Assembly (NCBI GenBank): GCA_035634055.1
Contig: DASQDR010000226.1
Span: 1-30,531 of the forward strand
Source: JAICTV01 sp035634055
Lineage (GTDB): Bacteria > Planctomycetota > Phycisphaerae > Tepidisphaerales > Tepidisphaeraceae
DNA: 30,531 bases
Direction of reading: 5' to 3'
The translations under genes were made by a program, and so were the position numbers. The notes under the pieces are model-generated. The model did no database searches, was not told the origin of the DNA, and worked only from the letters and a program-made list of their open reading frames with translations. This document shows, piece after piece, positions 1 to 6,105 of this stretch; the first letter of the stretch is position 1, and each line of letters begins with the position of its first letter.

Positions 1-1
1 G

Positions 2-145
2 GGCAGGTCGCAGGAGGCGGCGATGCATGCGGGCGGCATGATGCTCGCCTCGCTCGTTGCCGTCGCAGCGTGGTTGACCGTGCGGTGGTCGCTGATCGCC
101 GGCATGGGCGCCGACGCGCGAGACGGCGCCGGAGGTGTGGCGTGA
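2..145 (+). CDS. C-terminal end of a membrane protein (partial)
   Basis: Open reading frame entering from the left edge and ending at TGA 143-145. The last ~45 residues include a hydrophobic stretch (MMLASLVAVAAWLTV, continuing to SLIAGMG) that looks like a single membrane helix, then a short polar tail. The stop overlaps the GTG start of the next gene by 2 bases (GTGA), which is typical of translational coupling and is the main reason to believe the frame is real. The internal ATG at 23 could in principle start a tiny protein, but continuation of a longer gene from outside the window is more likely. Function not recognisable. Confidence 0.5.
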   Translation, partial: GRSQEAAMHAGGMMLASLVAVAAWLTVRWSLIAGMGADARDGAGGVA

Positions 146-1047
146 GCGTAAAGCGAACAATCGTCCGCCTCGCCGGCTGCGCCGCGCTCTCCACCGTAGC
201 AGCAAGCGCCTCTGCCGCGACCGCGGCCGCCACACGCCCCGCTCGGCCGAAGGCATCCACGATGCTCACGCTTGACGGACGCGCTCAAGCGTCCTCGCCC
301 GCGCCGCTCGCGCCGCAGGTTGCGCCAGACGGTTCTCCTCGCGCGCAGCCGGCGCGCGCCGGTTCGGCATCGGGCGACTCCCTGGTGCCGCGCGAGTCTT
401 CGCTGTCGCGAGACGCGGCGCCGTCGGGGGGTACCGCGCTGACGCACGAGGCGGGGCGGGCGCGGGAGGGGACGCTCGCGACGCGCGAGTCGTCACCGTC
501 GCGCGGGCCGGTCGTCTTCGAGTCGGAGCCGCTGGCGCGCGAGGCGGCGCTGGGGCTGCTCGGCTCGCCGGACTACCTCGATCGGCGGACGAGGATCTCG
601 CAACTGCTCAGCCCCCACGCCCCGCTCAAGCTCGAGGCGGGCGCGGTGGTGTCGCTGCTGGACGCCGAGCACGCCGACGTCGCGCGGGCCGCGGCGGAGC
701 TGGCGTACCGCAACGACACCGTCCGCAAGAGCGTCGGCCTGGACTCCGCCTCGAAGGTCAGCCGGCTGCTCAACGTGCGGACGATGTCGTGGGAGACGAC
801 GCCTGGCACTGCGCGGCCCGTCGCGTCGTCGGTTCCGTGGACCGTTGGCGACGACGGGGGCGCCGACGACGCTGCCGCGGACGCCCCCGCAGATGCTCCG
901 CCGGTCGCCACGACGGCCCTGACCTCTGTCGGCCTCGGCGCCCTCGCGTGGTCCGGCACCGCCTTGGCCACCGCGGGGCTGGTGCTGATGTCGGCGTTCG
1001 GGATGCTCTTCGGCCTCGATCTGCCCCGGCGCCCGAACGCGCGCTAA
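142..1047 (+). CDS. Exported/membrane protein of unknown function
   Basis: 301 aa if started at GTG 142, which overlaps the preceding stop. An ATG further upstream (70) would put a very Arg-rich, unlikely N-terminus on the protein. From GTG the protein opens with a basic stretch (VSVKRTIVRL) and an Ala-rich hydrophobic segment that reads as a signal peptide or anchor. A low-complexity Ala/Pro/Ser/Arg region follows with recurring RESS-x-SR motifs to about residue 140. A more ordered helical segment (about 145-220, rich in REAALGLL, LDAEHADVARAAAELAY) comes next and could be a pair of HEAT-like helices. After an acidic Ala/Asp linker, a long hydrophobic helix (about 264-293) precedes a basic tail. 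No family recognised. It is coupled to the upstream membrane protein, so the two probably work together. Confidence 0.6.
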   Translation: MSVKRTIVRLAGCAALSTVAASASAATAAATRPARPKASTMLTLDGRAQASSPAPLAPQVAPDGSPRAQPARAGSASGDSLVPRESSLSRDAAPSGGTALTHEAGRAREGTLATRESSPSRGPVVFESEPLAREAALGLLGSPDYLDRRTRISQLLSPHAPLKLEAGAVVSLLDAEHADVARAAAELAYRNDTVRKSVGLDSASKVSRLLNVRTMSWETTPGTARPVASSVPWTVGDDGGADDAAADAPADAPPVATTALTSVGLGALAWSGTALATAGLVLMSAFGMLFGLDLPRRPNAR

Positions 1048-1120
1048 GCCCGGGCGCCCTCCCGGCGGATCGGCTCAAGTCACGCGCGGGGCCTGGACCG
1101 ATAACCAAGAACTGGGTGAC

Positions 1121-1138
1121 GCCCGCACGGCTGCGGGC
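1121..1138 (+). terminator. Short hairpin between the coupled pair and mscS
   Basis: Perfect 7-bp stem (GCCCGCA / TGCGGGC) with a 4-base loop CGGC, 74 bases after the upstream stop and 76 bases before the mscS start. There is no T-tract after it, so an intrinsic terminator is only a possibility. It could equally be a pause or leader element for mscS. Confidence 0.25.
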
Positions 1139-1213
1139 GAGGCCGCGCGCGGCACGTTCCGCTCCTTGGTGGACGGCGTCGGCGCGCGGTGGATGTTTCC
1201 CGAAGGAGCACGG

Positions 1214-2368
1214 ATGCTGTTGAGAGTCGTCGCCACGTTGATAGGGTTCGTCTTCCCGCTCGCCGCGATGGCCGCCGCGCCCGCCACCGCGCCCGCGACC
1301 AGCCAGCCCGCGCCTGCCGCGGCGGCGGCCGTCACGGTGGCGCCGAGCACGCAGCCGGTCACCGTCGTCGTCAACGCCGACGTCACGGCCGCGGCCGGCG
1401 CCGACGCCGCCAAGGCCGACTCCATCGGCGAGGTCTTCGGGCGAACGCGCTTCGGGCAACTCTTCCGCGGCGAGAAGCGCGTCACCCTCAGCGACGTGCG
1501 CGACCCCCTCTTCTGGATCGACACCATCAAGGACCTCGTGCTGGCCGTGCTCGGGTTCATCCCACGGCTGGTGGTCGCGTTCGGGTTCATCGTCTTCTTC
1601 TGGCTCATCTACCGCACCGTGCGCAAGCTCGTGCTCGGCTCGATGAGCAAGGCCAACGTGGACCCATCCATTCGCGACATGCTCAGCTACCTGCTGAAGT
1701 GGGCGATCATGGGGTTCGGGATGGTGATTGCCTTCAACCAGATCGGCGTGCAGATCGCGGCGCTGCTCACCGGCGTGTCGATCATCGGCCTCGCCGTCGG
1801 CTTCGCGGCGCAGGAGACGCTGGCGAACTTCATCGCGGGCATCGTGATCTTCTGGGACAAGCCGTTCAAGATCGGCGACTGGGTGCAGATGGACGGCGAG
1901 CTGGCGCAGGTGCAGCGCGTCACGTTCCGCTCGACGCGGCTGTTCAACCTCGACAACGACGTGGTGGTCGTCCCCAACACGATGATGATCGCGCAGAAGT
2001 TCGTGAACAAGACGACGAATTCCGTCACCCGCGCCAGCGTGCCGATCGGCATCGCCTACAAGGAATCGATCGACGAGGCGAGGCAGGTGCTGCTGTCGAT
2101 CCTCAAGGGTGACGGCCGCATCGTCAGCAAGCCGTCGCCGATCGTCGAGGTCCGCGCCTGCGGGGCCAGCAGCGTCGACCTGATGCTGCACTTCTGGATT
2201 AACGAGGAATCCTACGAGGACGCGATGCAGTGGGAGTATTTGGAGAAGGCGAAGAAGGCCCTCGACGCCGCCGGCATCGAGATCCCGTTCCCGCACGTGC
2301 AGTTGCTGGTGGAGGAAACGCCGGCGATCCAGCAACTGGCGAACGGCGCGATCCGCCGGGCGGGTTGA
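1214..2368 (+). CDS. MscS-family small-conductance mechanosensitive channel
   Basis: 384 aa. The ATG at 1214 is chosen over an in-frame ATG at 1166 because it has GGAG about 6 bases upstream and immediately opens a signal-peptide-like N-terminus (MLLRVVATLIGFVFPLAAMA). An Ala/Thr/Pro-rich periplasmic linker runs to about residue 65. Hydrophobic helices follow at about 106-136 and 158-176, then the pore helix (181-212) with the Gly/Ala packing pattern GVSIIGLAVGFAAQETLANF that is the MscS signature. After this comes the beta-domain (DKPFKIGDWVQMDG, R-STRLF, VVPN) and a cytoplasmic alpha/beta domain. MscS channels are homoheptamers that release osmolytes on hypo-osmotic shock. The cleavable signal plus linker before the channel core is a variant on the E. 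coli MscS layout. Confidence 0.93.
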   Translation: MLLRVVATLIGFVFPLAAMAAAPATAPATSQPAPAAAAAVTVAPSTQPVTVVVNADVTAAAGADAAKADSIGEVFGRTRFGQLFRGEKRVTLSDVRDPLFWIDTIKDLVLAVLGFIPRLVVAFGFIVFFWLIYRTVRKLVLGSMSKANVDPSIRDMLSYLLKWAIMGFGMVIAFNQIGVQIAALLTGVSIIGLAVGFAAQETLANFIAGIVIFWDKPFKIGDWVQMDGELAQVQRVTFRSTRLFNLDNDVVVVPNTMMIAQKFVNKTTNSVTRASVPIGIAYKESIDEARQVLLSILKGDGRIVSKPSPIVEVRACGASSVDLMLHFWINEESYEDAMQWEYLEKAKKALDAAGIEIPFPHVQLLVEETPAIQQLANGAIRRAG

Positions 2369-2443
2369 TCCGGTCCCCTCTCCCGGTGATTGCTCCGCGC
2401 CGCTCACGGGCGCCTGAACCCTCACCCCTGATCCGTCCCGCGC

Positions 2444-3472
2444 TCACGTCACCTGCCGGGCCGCGAAGTTCTTGTTGCTGGTCGTGCCGCCGCTGGCGAG
2501 CTTGATCTTCCTGGCGGCCGAGGCGGGCACCGTCGCGGCCCAGTGGTCGGGGAGGAAGAGCTGGAGGCGCCGGTTGCCGGCGCCGACGGCGCTCATGCGG
2601 TACTTGCCGACGGCGTCGGTGAGTGCCGCCGGCTCATCGAGGTCCATCACGCCATCGCCGTCGGCGTCCACGAAGACGCGCCAGCCGGCCAGGGGGTTCT
2701 CGCCAGCATCGCGCACGCCGTTGCGGTTCTGGTCGTTGAAGACGACGCCGCTGATCAAGACGTTGGTGGTGTTGCCGAAGAACCGGGCAGTCGTCTGCCC
2801 CGCGGCCAGGGTGAGGTCATAAAAGGTCTTGGCGGGCGTGGTGACGCGATAGCCCGCACCGGGGACCTCGCGCACCTGGTAGCTGCCGGCGGGGACGGTG
2901 AAGGCGTAGCTGCCGCGCGCGTTGGAGAGCGTGCGCGGCTCGCCGGCGTCGAGCGCGCCGTTGCGGTTGGCGTCGAGGTAGATGGTCCAACCCGCCAGCG
3001 CCCCTTCGCCCGCGCCCTTTGAGCCGTCGGCGTTGCGGTCATTGAAGATCGTGCCGCCGATGCCCGCCTGCTCGGTCGATCCGAAATCCTTCTGCGTCGC
3101 CTGCTGATCGTTGCCCAGCAGCACGGTGTTGGAGAGCAGGTTCGCCGGCGACGTTTGCCGCCAGCCGGCGGGAACCTCCTGCCGCACGCGGTGCGCCCAC
3201 GGGCCGCGGTGGGGGATCTGGTAGTTGCCCTGCGCGTTGGTGCGGGCGAAGGGCTCGTACGCCTGGCGGACGCCGTCGTCGTTGGTGTCGTCGTAGACGA
3301 CGCGCCCCTGCACGGCCGACTCGCCGGTATCACGGACGCCGTCGGCGTCGGCATCGTTGAAGACGCTCTCGAGCTTCTCCACGACCGGCTTTCGCGCCGG
3401 CCGGCGGGGCGCGGCGTTGCGAGGCGATCGGAGCGCGGCAATCGCGCGCGCGGCGGCAGGCTTGATATCCAT
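2444..3472 (-). CDS. SdrD-B-type repeat surface protein with shortened LES motif
   Basis: 342 aa from ATG 3472, preceded by AAGGGG about 9 bases upstream; the frame is open further upstream but that part looks like non-coding sequence. A basic N-terminus leads to KPVVEKLESVFND, where the planctomycete LESRRLL-type motif seems cut after LES and runs directly into the first repeat. Three SdrD B-like (Cna_B fold) repeats follow at about 37-132, 141-233 and 243-337. Each starts V/IFND-x-N/D-x-(D/N)G and carries a second Asp-rich loop (YDDTNDDG, YLDANRNG, FVDADGDG) of the kind that binds calcium. Such repeats form rigid calcium-stabilised rods on extracellular proteins. It is last in a run of three co-directional surface-protein genes. 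No cleavable signal or C-terminal anchor is obvious. Confidence 0.8.
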   Translation of the reverse strand: MDIKPAAARAIAALRSPRNAAPRRPARKPVVEKLESVFNDADADGVRDTGESAVQGRVVYDDTNDDGVRQAYEPFARTNAQGNYQIPHRGPWAHRVRQEVPAGWRQTSPANLLSNTVLLGNDQQATQKDFGSTEQAGIGGTIFNDRNADGSKGAGEGALAGWTIYLDANRNGALDAGEPRTLSNARGSYAFTVPAGSYQVREVPGAGYRVTTPAKTFYDLTLAAGQTTARFFGNTTNVLISGVVFNDQNRNGVRDAGENPLAGWRVFVDADGDGVMDLDEPAALTDAVGKYRMSAVGAGNRRLQLFLPDHWAATVPASAARKIKLASGGTTSNKNFAARQVT

Positions 3473-3670
3473 GGACGTGACCCCTTGTGCCCGAGCAGAT
3501 ATGCGAGCCGGTGCGGGCCCGAGACGGCGAGACACCGGCATCCCCCGCCCCCCCGGGCGAGAGTTCTTACGGTGCTATGTTTGCTCGGGCGGGCGGTGGG
3601 ACATCGGCGCGCGAAATTTCTGCCCCGCGAAATCCCCGCCGCTGCCAGCCAGCCGTTCCGCGGCCGATTC

Positions 3671-5956
3671 CTACGCCGCGGCGATCGTCTCCAGCGCCCA
3701 GCGCATCTCGCGGAACTCCACGCGACCATCGGCGAACAGGATGTTGATCCCGTCGCGCATCTCCGCGGGGTTCTCATACGCCACGACGTCGACGGCAGAC
3801 TCGCTCTTACCGGCGGCGGGGAAGCGGTAGTCGGTGGTGGCATTCGCCCACGCCGCCTGCTCCTCGCGCGTGCCCGCGGGCGGGGCGGCCGTGGCGCCGC
3901 GAGGGTTGATGAAGACCGACGCCTCCAGGTCCTGCGTCAGCAACAGCGTGGCGAAGTCCGGCGCGAACTTGCCCTTGTTCTCGTTGGCGTAGATCTGCAA
4001 CGCCTCGCCCATATCGCGGAGGTTCTGCGCGCTCGCAGCGACCTTCGGGTCGATCGCCGTCTGCCACGGCCGCGGCTTCTCCGGCGGGGCGGTCGCCGAG
4101 CCGCCCACCAGCGCCACCAGGTCCGCCCGCGCGACGACGCCCACGTGCCCGTCGGCGTACAGCGCGTTGAGGTTGTCGGAAGGCGTCGTGTCCGGGTTCT
4201 CGTAGACGAGGATAATGTTCTGCGACCCGTTGTTCGGATAGCTCGCGCCCTTGTACGCCTGGAGGAAGACGTAGTCGTCCTGCTTCGCGACCCACGCCGA
4301 CTGCTCCAGCACGGACAGCGCGCCGCCGCGCGGCGGCAGCGTCGGGATGCGCGGGTTTGCAAAGAGGGCAAAGTCGACCCCCGCCTCGCGCACGAGCGTC
4401 GCGAGGTCAGGCGGGAGCTTGTTCTTGTGCTCGTTGGCGTACATCAGCATGCCCATGCCGATCTGGCGGAGGTTGGACTGGCTGCGGACCGACCAGGCGG
4501 TGCGGATCGCCTCGCGCTGCGGCGAGTTGGGGTAGTCGCCGATGCCCGAGTACGGGAGCATGACCGCGGGGATGTCGGTCGGCGCGAGCACGATTGCCGA
4601 CACGATCGCGCCGCTGCCAGCCACGCCGGTGAAGGCGAGGTCGAGCCGGCCGTCGGTGACGGCGATGTTGAACTGCCGCACGACCGCCGACTTGGCCGCG
4701 CCGCCGGCGGCGGCGAAGACGTCGAAGTCGTTCAGCACCAGCGTCCCCTCAGCCGAGATGTCGAACGTGCGCTCGCCGGCGGCGGCCGACGCGGGATCGG
4801 CGAACTCCAGCCACAGCGCGTAGTTGCCGCTGGCTACCGGCTTGGCGAAGGTGAACGACGCGCCCTGGCGATAGCTGGAGAAGATCGGGTCGTCGGGCGT
4901 GCCCAGCACGTCGTAGGCGCTGGAAATGTTCGTCCCGCCGGTGAAGTAAACATCGCCCGGCTGGAACGCGCGGCCGCGCGAATCGACCGCCGCGCCGCCG
5001 CCGGCGTTAACGCGCGCGGGCGACGGCGCCGCGACGGGCAGCGGAGCGGACGGGCCGCCGGGCGCGGGCGTCAGCTCGATGCCGGAGATGATCGCGTTGT
5101 TGATCGACGACGCGAACGCCACGTTGAGCTGCCCGTCGACCACCGTGACGGGGAACGACTTCACCAGCGCCGCCTTCGCGCCGGCGGACTTCACCAGGTC
5201 CACGTCGTCGATCAGCAGCTTCCCCTCGGCCGACACGTCGAACCTGCGCTGGCCCGGCTGGGTGAAGGTGGGCTCGGCGAAGTGCAGCGTGAGCGTGTAC
5301 GCGCCGTTGCCCACCGCGCGGGCGAAGGAGAAGCTCGCGCCGTAGCGGCGGGCGTGGTAGAGCGGATCGTCGATCGTGCCGGCGACGGAGTAGACGCTCG
5401 ATGACTTCGTGCCGCCGGTGAAGCCGGAATCGGCGCCGAAGACCCGGCCGGCCGACGCGGTGTAGGTCCCGCCGCCGGCGTTGACGCGAACGGTGCTGGT
5501 TCCCGCCGCCGGCCCGCCCGTGCCCGTGCCCGTGCCGGTGTTGCTGCTGTCGATGACTTCGAAGACGACCGTGCGCGTCCCGCCGCGGCCGGCGAGGGCG
5601 TTGCTGCCCGTGTACGCGGTGACGACCAGCGCGTGGGCGCCGAGGGACGGCGTCCAGGGGAGGAAATCCTTTCCGTTGTTGGCGTCGCCGCCGATCGCGA
5701 AGGGCGCCGCGCCCTCCAGCTTATAGCCGGGGCTGCTGTCGTAGTTGAAGCGGACGGTTTTCGTGTCGGCCGACACGTCGGCGCGGATGTTGAGCTGCCG
5801 TCCGATTTTCGCCAGGTCGATGACCGCGCCATCGGTTAGGTCAACGTCCACGACCGGTTGGTCGGTCTGCGCGTTGATCAGCGTCAGGCCTACGACGTCG
5901 GCGAGCAGCCGGCGGGACTCGAGCGATTCCAGTGCGGCGCGGCGACACTTCAACAC
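3671..5956 (-). CDS. Surface protein: LESR motif, two malectin-like domains, two pseudopilin-like C-terminal domains
   Basis: 761 aa from GTG 5956, which has a strong GGAGGAG 8 bases upstream (TTG three bases on is an alternative). The motif LESLESRRLLAD lies at residues 9-20, typical of planctomycete extracellular proteins. Residues about 24-136 look Ig/PKD-like (LIN at 26-28, VVFEV at 130-134). After a Gly-Thr linker come two malectin-like carbohydrate-binding domains (about 153-297 and 314-458), both with RVNAGGG, a Y-x-V-x-GT-x-DDP segment, A(S/D)P-like beta strands and F-D-(V/I)-SAEG. Residues 478-620 and 631-756 are two related modules with SNLRQIG / QNLRDMG, a YANE(H/N)K(N/G)K motif and N-x-L-(Y/F)-ADG-(H/R)-V. 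These resemble the globular C-terminal part of planctomycete pseudopilins (DUF1559-like) but lack the N-terminal pilin helix. Carbohydrate-binding envelope role inferred. Confidence 0.8.
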   Translation of the reverse strand: MLKCRRAALESLESRRLLADVVGLTLINAQTDQPVVDVDLTDGAVIDLAKIGRQLNIRADVSADTKTVRFNYDSSPGYKLEGAAPFAIGGDANNGKDFLPWTPSLGAHALVVTAYTGSNALAGRGGTRTVVFEVIDSSNTGTGTGTGGPAAGTSTVRVNAGGGTYTASAGRVFGADSGFTGGTKSSSVYSVAGTIDDPLYHARRYGASFSFARAVGNGAYTLTLHFAEPTFTQPGQRRFDVSAEGKLLIDDVDLVKSAGAKAALVKSFPVTVVDGQLNVAFASSINNAIISGIELTPAPGGPSAPLPVAAPSPARVNAGGGAAVDSRGRAFQPGDVYFTGGTNISSAYDVLGTPDDPIFSSYRQGASFTFAKPVASGNYALWLEFADPASAAAGERTFDISAEGTLVLNDFDVFAAAGGAAKSAVVRQFNIAVTDGRLDLAFTGVAGSGAIVSAIVLAPTDIPAVMLPYSGIGDYPNSPQREAIRTAWSVRSQSNLRQIGMGMLMYANEHKNKLPPDLATLVREAGVDFALFANPRIPTLPPRGGALSVLEQSAWVAKQDDYVFLQAYKGASYPNNGSQNIILVYENPDTTPSDNLNALYADGHVGVVARADLVALVGGSATAPPEKPRPWQTAIDPKVAASAQNLRDMGEALQIYANENKGKFAPDFATLLLTQDLEASVFINPRGATAAPPAGTREEQAAWANATTDYRFPAAGKSESAVDVVAYENPAEMRDGINILFADGRVEFREMRWALETIAAA

Positions 5957-5964
5957 GGATGACG

Positions 5965-5980
5965 CTCCTCCCCCCGGAGG
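5965..5980 (-). promoter_or_regulatory. Shine-Dalgarno and facing CCTCC of the malectin-protein gene
   Basis: On the minus strand the SD GGAGGAG (5971-5965) lies 8 bases before GTG 5956. Directly upstream is CCTCC (5980-5976), which can pair with GGAGG over a four-G loop and hide the ribosome-binding site. The stem is only 5 bp, so this may be chance in GC-rich DNA. Confidence 0.4.
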
Positions 5981-6005
5981 GGAATAACACGAATTTCTAC
6001 CACTA

Positions 6006-6066
6006 AGGCGCAGAGACCGCGGAGGCGCGCTTGACGATAAAGCGCGCCTCCGCGGTCTCTGCGCCT
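6006..6066 (-). terminator. Perfect 27-bp inverted repeat, 7-base loop
   Basis: Positions 6006-6032 are the exact reverse complement of 6040-6066, with loop GACGATA. It sits 39 bases after the stop of the GH25 gene and 49 bases before the next start, so in the transcribed direction it would act as a terminator or 3' stabiliser. The T-tract after it is weak (TTAGTGG). The text of the arm (CACTAAGGCGCAGAGACC then GCGGAGG) recalls the ACCACAGAGGCACAGAG-type intergenic repeats common, as I remember, in planctomycete and verrucomicrobial genomes, so it may be a dispersed palindromic element rather than a plain terminator. Confidence 0.75.
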
Positions 6067-6105
6067 CGCGCGGTAAAGTCTCCCCACCAGCGGGCCCGAA
6101 CGCAA

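Noticed and set aside
770..2425. Long minus-strand frame opposite the first genes and mscS
   Set aside because: His/Asp/Arg-rich shadow of the plus-strand coding frame; the plus strand has clear MscS motifs.
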